Below the pieces are notes generated by a model. The model saw nothing but the letters and a program-made list of their open reading frames with translations. It had not been told where the DNA came from and made no database searches. Below are positions 22,490-32,904 of a DNA stretch of 64,000 nucleotides, one piece after another. This DNA comes from Pseudogymnoascus destructans (Eukaryota; Ascomycota; Leotiomycetes; Thelebolales; Thelebolaceae): positions 33,501-97,500 of the forward strand of contig NW_020167529.1 in the NCBI RefSeq assembly GCF_001641265.1. Direction: 5' to 3'. Positions within the stretch are counted from its first letter, which is position 1. Each line of letters starts with the position of its first letter. A program made the translations under genes and the position numbers.

Positions 22490-22564
22490 GTGGGTTGCGT
22501 GCTGTGGTACGCTGTGACTGTGGGTGTGTTGTGGTGGTGGTTGGGATGAGGTGAAGGTAATGCA

Positions 22565-22835
22565 TTTTTGATGTCGAGAGACTTTAACAGCGCCCGGGCA
22601 AACGGACAAATGGCATTGGGAACGGTATATGGAACGGTTACATGGTATGGTGCATGGGTATGGACATGGGCATGGGACAGGAAACGGGACGGGGGGCAAT
22701 ATTTGTGACGTCGAGAGACTTTCCAGCACTGATGTCGAGAGACTTTCGTTTATCCCTTGCATATAGCGTTTGTAGTCATGTGGAGAGGCTTCTTGGGATG
22801 GGGATTAGGGGGTTTGATGTCGAGAGGCTTTTCTG
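22565..22835 (+). repeat. Dispersed GATGTCGAGAGACTTT repeat downstream of the permease
   Basis: The 16-mer or a variant occurs near 22570, 22708, 22731 and 22815, with a weaker copy near 22778. Spacing is irregular. It lies just after the permease stop, in the probable 3' region. Function unknown. Confidence 0.65.
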
Positions 22836-22938
22836 CGGTTGGGTGGGTGATGGGGTGGGGTGGGGTGGGTATATATATGATGGATAGATAGATGATGGTG
22901 TGCGATCTAGAGCGATTTTCGAGTTGTTTTTTTTTATA

Positions 22939-24379
22939 CTCGGTGTTCCACCCACCCGCTTCGCTCGTAGGTGGCGACAGCAAGATGTGCGACACATAAA
23001 ACGAAGAAAAAGACGCCTTATATAGCAACTATATAACTATATAATTAAAACATAAAATCAATAGAGCTACTATCACTATCGCTACTGCCACTATCGCTAC
23101 TAATATCACTTGATCCTTACTATACCGTAAAATTATCACTTTTGATTTCAACCCTTCCTTCTTCCGCTCTGCTACCCGCTTCCTCTCAACCTTACGCTTC
23201 AATTTAGATTTTACGTGCTTGCGCTTGTAGCTGCTTTACTACTTGGTCTGATTCCCTTGCTGCTCTTGCGTCTGCTTTTGCTTGCAACTTTGCTTCCTTC
23301 TCTTCCCGCATTTTCCGTGCATCTGATGCATATAACTGCCCTCCTTTCTGTAGTGATTTCCATGCCCTTGCCTTTGCTGCCTTCTGCTCTACTGCACGTA
23401 AAGTCATAATATCTAGCTCAGTCATATAGAGCTCTGCCCGGTGTAGAACAACTGTAGTTCCACGTGCAAATGATTGAAACCCTTCTCTTGAAGGCGATGA
23501 GAAAGCTTCCTCTGCTCTCTTCTGCCAATGTTCAACCGCTTGCACACTTTGCATAGTTGTTTTCGGTGTTGAGATAATATTATATGAAGCAAATGGCTCA
23601 TAATCAGGTGTTTGATTCCGAGTCCCTTGTATCTTGTCAATTACAAGTGGAGGATTATATGGATATAGTCCTGCATTTCTCCAACTAGATTGAATTGTAC
23701 GGACAGTTAGAGATTGCCGTCGGATTTGCGGGAGGTCTGAAAGGAACGTACGTAGCTTATACTCATAGTCGTAGCTACGTACTGCTTGATTAAGTGCCTT
23801 TTGACGAAAGTGTTTGCACTGCTTAAAAACCGCTACATCAAGAGGTTGTAATAGATGTGTTGTTTGAGTAGGAAGGCAGCAAATAACAATGTTATGCTCT
23901 TCTGCTAATGTAAGAAAGCGCTCTGTTTTATGAGAGTCATGGCCGTCAAGTAATAAGAGGCGAGTATCATCTGGTGCCATATGTTCTGCAGAGAGTTGGA
24001 TAAAATGCATAAGGTATTGGATTGCAATGTCGTCGTTTGAATACCCGCTCTCATTTACAATAATGAGAGCATTTGACTCAAGGTCATCATTGTACCATGA
24101 ATCCATATGAAGTTTGCCAGGGATAATGATAGCTTCTGCAAGTGCAGCACCACTGGCATTTACTGCCTCAATTACAGTAACAGAGAGCCGATTCTCAGGA
24201 TTATCAACAGTCCACTGCTTTACACCGATTGGTACAATAACAGCTGTAGACTTATAACACCCAATCATATAGCCTGTCTCATCAATATTCCATAAATTAT
24301 ATGGCTTAATGTTATGTTTTGTAATAAGGGCGTTATATGTGAGAAAGAATTCCTCAAACACCTCTTTCTTTTGTGTCGT
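22939..24379 (-). mobile_element. Pogo/Fot-type element, 5' truncated (sister of 14647-16640)
   Basis: The left end at 22939, CTCGGTGTTCCACCC with GGTGGCGACAGC, is the element's 3' terminal repeat and is preceded by TA. The match to the intact sister stops near 24379, losing the 5' end and the DNA-binding half of the transposase. What replaces it is an AT-rich segment with a perfect palindrome. Confidence 0.88.
23204..24379 (-). pseudogene. Pogo/Fot-type transposase, N-terminal half missing
   Basis: Open from QKKEVFEEFFLTYNALI to the C-terminal tail ending QAQARKI. All three catalytic aspartates are present: NIDETGYM, LLLLDGHDSH and LLQPLDVAVF. The Psq and CENP-B-type DNA-binding regions are gone, so it could not recognise element ends. 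It complements the sister copy, which keeps the DNA-binding half but lost the third Asp. A possible upstream start (MLCVMDNIGYHG) comes from the flanking palindrome region, not from the family. Confidence 0.9.
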
Positions 24380-24412
24380 GCCAAAGGGATATCCATGGAT
24401 AACATGGATAAC

Positions 24413-24473
24413 ATAATATCCATGATATCCAATGTTATCCATCACGCATAACATTGGATATCATGGATATTAT
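24413..24473. repeat. Perfect palindrome, 26-bp arms, 9-nt spacer
   Basis: The arm starting ATAATATCCATGATATCC (24413-24438) is exactly inverted at 24448-24473 around CCATCACGC. Short ATCC/GGAT words (ATCCATGGATAACATGG) also surround it at 24390-24412. It marks the breakpoint between the truncated pogo element and the family X fragment. Confidence 0.93.
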
Positions 24474-24480
24474 GTACTAG

Positions 24481-24693
24481 TCGGAGGAAGGAGGGGGAGG
24501 GGGAGGGGGAGGGGGAGGGGGAGGGCACCTTTGGTGCAGAATATGGGGAGTGAGAAGGGGGGGGAGGGGGTTTGTGTCTGAGGGGGCTCAGACCCGACTC
24601 TTCGCGTGGGGTCGAGGGGGCTCAGACCTGACTCTTCGCATGGGGTCGCTTCGACCCTTCGTCTCTCATGGTGGTAGCCGCTTGTTGCGACGC
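24481..24693 (+). pseudogene. 3' end fragment of the family X repeat gene
   Basis: Contains the (GGAGGG)-type Gly/Glu repeat, the FGAEYGE-like end (with C for G at one place) and its stop near 24550. The downstream part (CAGACCCGACTCTTCGCG, partly duplicated) runs to GCTTGTTGCGA, where it ends exactly like the copy at 9404. Upstream exons are missing. Confidence 0.8.
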
Positions 24694-24758
24694 CGGTGAG
24701 ACGTTTGGGAAGGGTGGCTCCCGCAAGGGTTACGGTACGGTGGTGAGTGCGCCCTGGA

Positions 24759-27350
24759 TCAGAGGGTAGTTAGAGTCGTAGATAGCAACGACTCTGTTTC
24801 TTCCGCTTTGTCGTCCCTCCCGTGATCGTAGTTTTGTTCCTCGCCCGCCTTCCATGCCGAAACCCATCCGAGTAGTTCTTGAGGTGGACCTGGTAAATCT
24901 GGGTATTCCGTATGAAACTCTCTAAGTTTATGGGGAGAGTTCATGAAGTTCGATGCTGGGTACGACTCTGGGTCCGGATCGTATCCTACCCAACTAACCC
25001 GGTATTGTAGTTGCGTCCGGTGGAGCCTTACGGCAAGGATCTTTTCCACTTCCCATTCCTCTACACCATCTATCAATTCGCTGCTAGGCTCCGGCGGATC
25101 CTGACCAGGTAGGGGGTTGTTCGGATCCTTCATGAGGACGTCTGGTGAGAACACATCGTGTATTTGAGAACCGGTAGGTAATTCCAATCGAAATGCGTGC
25201 CCAATCCGTTCCAACACCGTATATGGTCCGACCCATTGTTGGCCCAACTTGCGGCTAGGACGAGAGTTTTTCAAATTTTTGGTCGATAGGTACACTCTAT
25301 CTCCTACGTCCCAGTCGATGGCCCTTCGGAGTCGATTCTCGTGCTTAGACATTTCCTCTTGTGCCTTTGCCATGTTTTCCTTTGCATCCATGGTGAGGTG
25401 TTGCATAGGATATTCAGGTACGGGTAGTGGGTGTAGGAATCCTTGTTACTTAGTGACGTTGGTGTGAGAAAACCGGCATGTTACGCAGTTTCGTACATAC
25501 CGCAAACAATCCGCTTCCATCCCGACCCGATGATACTTTAGAGGGAGCAATTGGTAGGATTTCCTACCACTTGGATGTGCTGACGACACTTGATCGTGCG
25601 CTTCTCAGATCAGTTTCGTACATAGGTCGGTGTGGCCATTCACACATAGGCGGCCTTTGTACTAGAGGAGCTGGTCGTTCATCGCGAATCCGTCCGGTAG
25701 GGGTTGTTTCGCGCGAGTCTCAGTGAACGACTTCCGATTGTCCACACATAGCGCCTCTATTAAATTGAAGGGCACCTGTGCCTTGGGGGTGTCTATCAGG
25801 TTAATGGACGCCACGTAGCTCTCTGCTACTTCAGCGCTGATACGGTGGTGTAAGCGGCTTGGGCCTAGCAATACCCTCGCTCTACTGTCGAGTTTGACTT
25901 TCTGTTGCGTTACCAGGTCTTGGTCTCTTCGGCTCAGAATATCATCCTTCTGATTATTCTTGCCTACGGTGTACATGATGCAGAAATTGAAGTCGGAGAG
26001 TAGCTCCATCCACCGAACCTGTTTCGCTGTGAGAATCTTGGTAGACATGAAATATTCCAACGAATGGTCATCAGTGTAGACGTCAACTCGGTGGCGTACC
26101 GAAGCCAACTCGGGCCTCCATTTTCCAAAGGCTTTCACGATTGAGAATAGTTCCTTGTTGTGGATCTCCCAGTTGATCTCATGTCCGGATAGGACGTGAC
26201 TGTAGAAGCTTACGGGGTACCATCGCTTGTCAGGGTGTTCTTGAGACAGGACACCAGCTACCACTCCATCAGAGGAGTCGGTCTCCAGCTTCGTAGGCAA
26301 TTCGGGGTTGAAGTGGTGAAGTGCCTGTACCGCTAAAAGTTGTCGTCGCAATTCCTCGAATGCATCCTCACATTCGTCTGTCCACTGGAACGGCTCCGAG
26401 GGACTAGTGATGGTGGTGAGGGGCTTTGCTATTTTGCCAAAATTACGAATGAATTGTCTATAGAAGCCACAGAATCCCAGGTAGGACTTCACAACCGTAA
26501 CAGTGGTCGGTCGGATCCAGTTACGAAGGGGTTCGATTTTGTCAGGGTCAGCTTCAACACTGGAGGTAGTGAGAACATAACCCAAGTATTTTGTCCTGGT
26601 GATGTTGAACTCGCATTTGTTCCAATCGGCTTGGAGTCCAGCTTCTCGGAGACGCTGTAGGACCTTATGCACATGCTCTATGTGTTCCGTAGGGTCCTCT
26701 GAATAGATTAGGATGTCGTCTAAGTATGCGGTACAGAAGTCGTCTAAGTATTGCGTCAGGACGTCATTCATATACCGCTGATAGGTTGCGGGACCGTTCG
26801 TCAGTCCAAATGGCAGCACTTTGCACTTATAGGATCCATAGCGAGTCCGAAAGGTCGTGTACTCTTCCGAGTCGGGGTGCATCCGTATGCAATGGAAGGA
26901 TTGTCTGATATCTAGCTTCGTGAAGATTTTTGCTTTCCACACCCGTCCTAGTAGTTCGTCGATACGCGGGATGGGGTAGGTATCATTCCGGGTGAGGCCA
27001 TTTAACTTCCGGTAATCAATGCAAAATCTTAATTCGCCATCCGCTTTCTTTACGAGTAGGATAGGGGACGCAAAGGGGCTGTTGCTGTTGACGATGAAGC
27101 CTTTCTCTAGGTTCTCTAACAGATATTGCTTGGTAGCCTTAAGCTCTTCGGTGCCCTGTCGATATAACGGCGAGAAAGCGTTTGGTAAAGGGGCTTCGAG
27201 CTGTATCTTGTGGTCGTATATGCAGTGGGGGGGGATTCAATCTGATTCCAACTTCGAAAAGACATCGGTGTACTTCCGGTGCATATGCGGAAGCTTCTGC
27301 TGGATGAGGCGGAGCATTTATTCGTCCTCTACCAACTCCTTTTCATGAAT
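24759..27350 (-). pseudogene. Gypsy pol: RT, RNase H, gutted integrase, chromodomain
   Basis: RT begins near 27350 (KLPHMHRKYTDVF) with a break near 27230, then SPFASPILLVKKADGELRFC. The frame 26942-25662 holds FTKLDIRQSFHCI, the catalytic AYLDDILIYS and RNase H (LETDSSDGVVAG, DDHSLEYF). Between 25660 and 25406 come stops and the integrase zinc motif (RNCVTCRFSH). Directly after QHLTMD the sequence jumps to AKENMAKAQEEM, so the DDE catalytic core has been deleted. The 24759-25406 frame has GDRVYLSTKNL and a chromodomain (EEWEVEKILAVRLHRTQLQY, then RVSWVGYDPDPESYP). Confidence 0.88.
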
Positions 27351-27372
27351 GATCTGATCGATTTCGTAGATG

Positions 27373-28224
27373 CTAGTCTGAAAAAAACTCGGAGTCGCTT
27401 CGCATCATCTCGTGGTGGAAAGCATTTGCACTGATTTCGCATATATGCATGGGCGTAAACCTATGTACTAGGGTTTTCTGCAGTGGGGGAGAAACCTCCT
27501 GGTTTCGTAGTGGGTTCGATGGCGTATCAGTGATCTCTTCGTAGTCGGAATTTATCACTTTCATTTCCATCGAGCGTCCGCCTGCGTGGCGTCTGTCTTC
27601 GCGGTGGATTGCGGAATCCCAGCGATTCGCATCCGACTGGTATGCAGGATGTTTAATGGACGTTTCGCGTGAGTGATAGGGCAGGGTGATCTCCTTGCTC
27701 CAACTAGGAGTCGGCAGGTACTCCTTTGGCCATACTAACCGGCTCTTTGCAGAGTCGAGTAGTATTCGGAAGCGGCTGAAAAGCTTCTTCCCAATTATCA
27801 CATCTTGTGCTCCGAGATCCAGGAGTACAAAGGGGCAGTTATATATCCGGCGTCCTTCGACTGTTAAGTGTAACCGAATATACTCCGATACGTGGCCTTG
27901 GATTTTGCGCTGAAATCCACGTATGGGTACAGAGTAGGGTAGTTTCCGTATGGGGCTCTGAAGCGCTTTCGACAGTCGTATTGCGAAAGGCTTGTTAATG
28001 ACGAGGTAGCCATTTGCTCCTGTGTCTGCTAGGGACTTCGTTTGCACCCCGAGTCCATTCATACTCAGGGTTGTGTCGACTAAGAACTGGGTGCCTCCCA
28101 GGAGTTCTCGCAAGTCTAGTCCTCGCAGGTCACATTTGCGTAGACCTAGGAAGGAGCCTTCTCCTAGGCCTCGTCGTTTTCCTCGAGGGACGCATCTAAT
28201 TGAAGTTCCACGGCTTCTTTCCAT
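27373..28224 (-). pseudogene. Gypsy protease region
   Basis: Aspartic protease-like segment with LADTGANGYLVINK as active site and IIGKKLFSRFRILLD as the downstream strand. It is open for 283 codons but out of frame with the gag zinc knuckle and the RT on either side. Confidence 0.75.
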
Positions 28225-29870
28225 TGTTCTTCAGCCTCGGGGTCGTTACGGTCCCTTTCCCTGATAGTAGCGTTAAGGGGGCATTTGTCCTGGAAATGGC
28301 CGGGCTTGCCACACTTGAAACAGTTTCCTGAGGGCGCAGGGACTGCGGTTCTCACACGTTCAGGTATGGCTGACTTGGGGAGGAATGCGGTTCAGGTGAA
28401 CAGAGCGGATATGGCTGGAGTCGGCTTCGACGCCGACGGCCTTGCAGTATCCGTGGTACGTGTGGACGTCCTTACGAGAGCGGGTAGCGGATTCAATTCG
28501 TTGTTCCGGCGCCGTTCCTGATTAAAGGCGGTAAGTTCTCATACCATGGTCTGGTATTCTCCATTCCATTGGTTTTTGATGATCGCGACGCGGCTGCGGA
28601 ATTGGGGAGTCAACTTGTTCCACATGTACTGAAACCATTCTGACTCGGAGGCTTGTCCAGTGATAGCTGCACTTTGAAAACGAGCCTTGAACTCTGGGAA
28701 GGTTTCGCTAGCATGCCCCTTCTCTCCCATTTGCAGGTCGTCGAAGAGGTTCCTGGCCTGTTCCGTCTCGTTGCCTGTGAGGTAGTATGAACCTAGTAGA
28801 TCCATCATCTCCTCTGCACTGCGGAATCCATGCGTAGCGGACAGGTAATGGGGCTCTAGGTAGGTCTTCGCCAGGCCGGTCTGTCATGACACCCCTTCGA
28901 TATTTGTGTCACGACCCTTCGATTCACTTTAGTCTCTAGTACTTATTTCACTATGTCATTCACTTCACCTGCTTCGCTCACTTCGCTCACTTCGCTTCAC
29001 TTGCTGACCTAGATCAGACCAAATGTTGACTACTGGCTTAGGCTCTCTTGTTATTGGCTTGCTGCACTAGGGCTCGCTTAGCTAGGGTTCAGTTAATTAG
29101 TGCCTTCGCTTATTTGGCACTAGGAATTTTTACTGTTATATAAGCACTTATTGCTCATGTCTCTTATTGATCTTTAGCTAGCAAATTATATACTACTTGG
29201 CCTTCTTGCAATTCCTCCTGCTTCGACTTACTTTGCATTCCCTTACTTCGAGTCAAACCACTTGGCCAACCTGTTAGTCTCACCACTTGACCCCTGTGGT
29301 ATAAAGTATATGCTTTGGAGCCTGAACTACTATACCTTGTCCTACTGCTTCGAGTATCGAAGTCTTCACATTATACTTCGGATACTTCTGCAGACTTGAA
29401 GGTCAGCCTCGGTTCGAACTGTCCTTACACCATTGTAGGAAGGTATGTTCTACCCCATCGCTGAGAGGAAGGATTTTCTCAGAGATGGTTGATTTCTTAT
29501 AGCGATTCGGGGGGTCCTTGGTGTGCATTCGTGACGACCCTGGAATCGATGGAGAACGAGTGTTCTGAAGAGGTGGCAATTGAACTGTCTCGGGGGTGTT
29601 TCGTGTGCGAGGTGTTCGTTGCTCCGTGGCTTCGACTGTGGGTATGGGGGCGTCCACCGGTGGTGTGGACGGGATTCTGGTCTGGGCTGCCGTAAGGATA
29701 ACTAGTAGATCCTTGACCTCCTGTATCTGTGCTTCGAGGTGGGCCATTCGACTCGGGATGTCTTCGGATGGCACAGCGGTCGTAGCTGAAGCTGTGGATT
29801 GTCTGGTAGTCATTCTGGGCAGTTGACCATCGTTGTCTTGGGGTATGTTTGATGTCAGCTTTTTCGACAT
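28164..29870 (-). pseudogene. Gypsy gag with zinc knuckle, interrupted by a solo LTR
   Basis: N-terminal part 29870-29403 starts MSKKLTSNIPQDNDGQ and ends FLQWCKDSSNRG. After the inserted LTR the capsid region continues at about 28880 with TGLAKTYLEPHYLSATHGF and MMDLLGSYYLTGNETEQA. TGA codons after QTMV and in LFT-stop-TAF break it. The C-terminus has the CCHC knuckle CFKCGKPGHFQDKC at about 28300. Some codons between SSNRG and TGLAK are missing, so the insertion came with, or was followed by, a deletion. Confidence 0.82.
28882..29401 (+). repeat. LTR C, solo LTR inside gag
   Basis: Starts TGTCATGACACCCCTTCG. The first ~45 bases recur inverted at about 30897-30946. Composition is rich in CTTCG, like the Gypsy fragment at 8336-9404. 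The right end is not sharply defined: GGTC flanks both sides (28878-28881 and about 29402), but the preceding bases are not the usual CA. Confidence 0.62.
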
Positions 29871-30227
29871 ATTGCCTCGGGTGTGTATCGGTACTGATAC
29901 GAAAGAGCTTGACTTCCGGTAGCTTGTAGCTATCAACGCTCTTGTCCACAATTTCCTCTGTGCTAGGAGGGGGTTCATAAGGATCTCGTATCCTATTTGG
30001 CGCCAACGCGTTGGCGACTTTACCAGCTTGTTCTGAAGAATCAAACCCTGATCCACTGGCTGTCCGTGAGATCTCTGGAATCACGGCTACTTGAAGTCAT
30101 CAGGTCTCTCCTCCGAAACGTCACTGAGTCGCAGTCGATGGTGTAACGGTAGTTCTCCTGAGTCGTTCCGGTGTGGGATATTATTTAAGTACGGCCGTCC
30201 CCGGCAGGCGTGATCTTTTTTGTATAA

Positions 30228-30459
30228 TGTAAGGACACAGGGCACCAGCATATGACAGTGTGAGTCGGAGGCTAAACGGATGCTATCCTATAGGTCTACT
30301 ATGAAGGATATAAAAAAGATGAAGGGGGAACCCCGTGAGTCATTTCCCTCAAGTACCCGAAACCCCTCCGACTCGGTTAGCCCGCCCAAATGATCACACG
30401 TGACACGCAGCTACTCAGAGTCTGCTCCTTAGAGTGAGAGACGAGAAGGCATCCTTACA
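30228..30459 (-). repeat. LTR A, copy 2 (5' LTR of the Gypsy element)
   Basis: On the minus strand it reads TGTAAGGATGCC ... GTCCTTACA and matches 10721-10966. It is the 5' LTR of the element to its left. Confidence 0.88.
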
Positions 30460-30524
30460 GCTTGTGTATCTTGGAGCGACCTTGGTGCTTTCCATTCAAG
30501 TATAGTTTGGACTTTTGCGGGGTC

Positions 30525-30564
30525 CATTCTCATGCCGTAGATTCCAATCTACGGCATGAGAATG
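30525..30564. repeat. Perfect 40-bp palindrome (19-bp arms, 2-nt centre)
   Basis: CATTCTCATGCCGTAGATT at 30525-30543, centre CC, exact inverse at 30546-30564. It lies between LTR A and the truncated LTR B, with its right arm touching the start of LTR B. Confidence 0.93.
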
Positions 30565-30838
30565 TCACAGCTTGTTACGGTTGTTGCGGTTGTTACAGTT
30601 GTTACGGTTGTTATGGTTGTTAAAGTTGTTACGGTTGTTATGGTTATTATGGTTATTACGGTTGTTATAGGGATTACGGGTGTAGCCTTAGCCACCAAGG
30701 TTACAACCACTAAGCAGACAACTGTATGTTATGAGGAATAGCCTCACCTTCCTTCCTTCTTCTTCTTCTTCTCTCTTTAGATTCAATCTAGATTACTTTT
30801 CCTGGTCTGGCATCATGACCTCTATGACCATCGTAACA
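30565..30838 (+). repeat. LTR B, copy 2, 5' truncated solo LTR
   Basis: Matches 13225-13472: CACAGCTTGTTACGG, the 9-mer array, the AGCAGACAACTGTATG segment and the CATCGTAACA end. The first ~35 bases are missing and replaced by the palindrome. Confidence 0.85.
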
Positions 30839-31475
30839 TAAGATTGAATCTCATTTCTTCATTAGCTCATCCTGAGCAAGAAACTAGAAACGAGCACAAA
30901 ACGAATCGAAGGGTCATGACACAAATATCGAAGGAGTGTCATGACACCCTAGAGGCAATCACTACACTTCCCTATATCTGCTAGGGTCTAACACATCGTC
31001 TAGGGAAGTTGAAATAGGTGTATGCGCACTTCACACAGCAGGGCAAGGGCTAGCGTGAAGATGTCCTGTAGATTCACGGACCACGCATTAGGTGGCAACC
31101 TTCTACCTAAGCACGGTATGCATCTCCTTAGGAACGTTGCTAGAAGATCTAGGGTTGTCTAATTCCTCTAGCCCATCCTCAACAGTAGGCGAACGGTAAG
31201 GTCGAACGGGCCCATAGACGTTAGGACAACAAATACCTAGAAGAATGGGCGTAATTGCTACCTTAGAGCCAGGGGAGACTAACATCTAAGCTGCTGTCCT
31301 CTTATAAGGGGTTACTATGAGAACGGTGATTGTAGGAACCTTCTTGCGAGGCGCCATAATAGAGTCAGAATGCAGGGATCTATCACTGCTAATAAGCTTC
31401 TATCTAGCTAGAAGGAAGGGAACGAATACCATGAAGATTGGAGGGTTGAGCCTTGAAAGCTAGGTGTTATGGCTA
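30839..31475. other. Repeat-derived spacer without recognised genes
   Basis: Contains an inverted fragment of LTR C (about 30897-30946). The remaining 500 bases have many stop codons in all frames and no domain I can name; probably old transposon debris. Confidence 0.4.
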
Positions 31476-32818
31476 ATCGTCGGTGTTCGCACTGACCACC
31501 TGTAAGGTGGTCGGCGAAGGTATGTAGAATCCAAATTCTCTTCTGTCCTGTCTGTAAATATGTCCTCATCCAAACCACTAAATCTTATAAATCCAGTCTC
31601 ATCGTCGTCGTCTACCTGTGATCCCGACCACCCTATTGTTGAAACAATTGAATATTGGCTTCTTCTTGAATCTCTGACTCCTGTGCAATTTTTTCAGGAT
31701 CAGGAATTGGATTAAGTAAATCAGGAGGCACCTCCTGCTTTGCTTTTAACAACTGGGTAACCTGCCGCTTTCTTAAAAGCTCGGCTTTGCGGGCCTCAAC
31801 ACCACGAATAGGAAGCTCCTTTTGACCTTATTCAACGCTATTTGTGCTCTGAATGACTTCCGCTCTTGAGTTTCCTTCTCCTTTTTAGCCTTGTCAGCTA
31901 TTTTTCCCCAAGCATCTTTAGCTGTTAATGGATCACACGTTGCTTGAACAACATTGTGGCTTTTGACCTTTGCCTTTTGCTGGTTCGCAACCTTTGTAGA
32001 TAGTAAATCATACTGTAGAACAGCTAACTCTCCTTGAGCAAGGACGTTTTCAGTACTGCGCGCCCAAGAATCCCATTCTCGTGCCGATGGACTTGACAAA
32101 AGGTATGGTATCTTTGCCTGCCAATGCTGTAATTTGAGCTCTGAATGTACAAATTTTGTCGGAGTCTGTGGAATTTTCAGTAGGTCTAGAGCCTTTTCAG
32201 ACAGTGTATATACCTTCATTATTTTCAAGGCTTCTTTAGGGTTTATTGGCCACATTCCAGCTTCACGAAATGCTCCTATAATTGTGCCTTTCTTGAAGTC
32301 TCGAAAAAATGAAGCAATATTGTAATCAATATCAAGATTTCGCATTGCATATTGAATTGCCTTCTTGTGCCAGTGTTTGTAAGGCTGAAAAACACCAACA
32401 TCAAGCGGCTGTGACAGGAGCGGATATGGATGAATATTCATCGCTGTTGCTCGTATGACAAACTCGGGTATTGTATGACTGATATGGCTATCCATAAGAA
32501 GGACTTTTAATGGTTTATTAGGCCCAGCATCAAAATGTTTAATGAAATGCTCTAAATAAAGCATTGCCAGTTCACCATTTGTATATCCAGAATCAGAGAG
32601 CAATATAAGCTCATCGCTGCTTAGCTTTTCATGATACCAGGACTCCATATGTTGTCGTCCTTGTATAATAATCACTGGTGGAATCACTTGTCCAATTGCA
32701 CAGATTGACTCGATTATAGTAATAGACCTGCGATTTTCAGCCATTGGAACATACATAAATCTCTGACTCGGCAGCACTTCGCTTTCGCCGACCACCTGTA
32801 AGGTCAACGAAGCCTAGG
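31476..32818 (-). mobile_element. Internally deleted Fot/pogo-type element
   Basis: Both ends carry GGTGGTCGGCGAA facing inward: left near 31498-31520 with a self-complementary GACCACCT-GTA-AGGTGGTC, right near 32780-32815 in reverse. The right copy directly adjoins the middle of the transposase, so the gene's 5' half is deleted. Exact ends and target duplication were not resolved. Confidence 0.6.
31773..32807 (-). pseudogene. Fot/pogo-type transposase, C-terminal part only
   Basis: DDE_1 fragment open for 344 codons. It begins within the terminal repeat and joins the gene at RFMYVPMAENRRSITIIES. The second catalytic Asp (VLLMDSHISH) and third (LSQPLDVGVFQPYKHWHKK) are present. The DNA-binding domains and first catalytic Asp are absent. 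The plus-strand relic at 13540-14400 is a more decayed relative. Confidence 0.85.
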
Positions 32819-32904
32819 CTGCCATATAGTAGCTTGGCACCTTCTTCTCCCGGCCTTGGTCAAATTCTATGCAATTGCCATACCTACAGGTACTTGTTCA
32901 ACCT

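Larger units (their letters stand above)
24700..30459 (-). mobile_element. Chromodomain Ty3/Gypsy retrotransposon, decayed, 3' LTR missing
   Basis: Order in element direction: 5' LTR A (30459-30228), gag (from about 29870), zinc knuckle, protease, reverse transcriptase, RNase H, integrase remnant and chromodomain (ending near 24759). No 3' LTR is present; the end abuts a family X fragment. It is broken by an inserted solo LTR in gag, in-frame stops (several CGA-to-TGA type) and a deletion of the integrase core. Confidence 0.88.

Noticed and set aside
31103..31285. Small minus-strand frame (60 aa) as a gene
   Set aside because: No domain, surrounded by repeat debris, no start context or partner exons.
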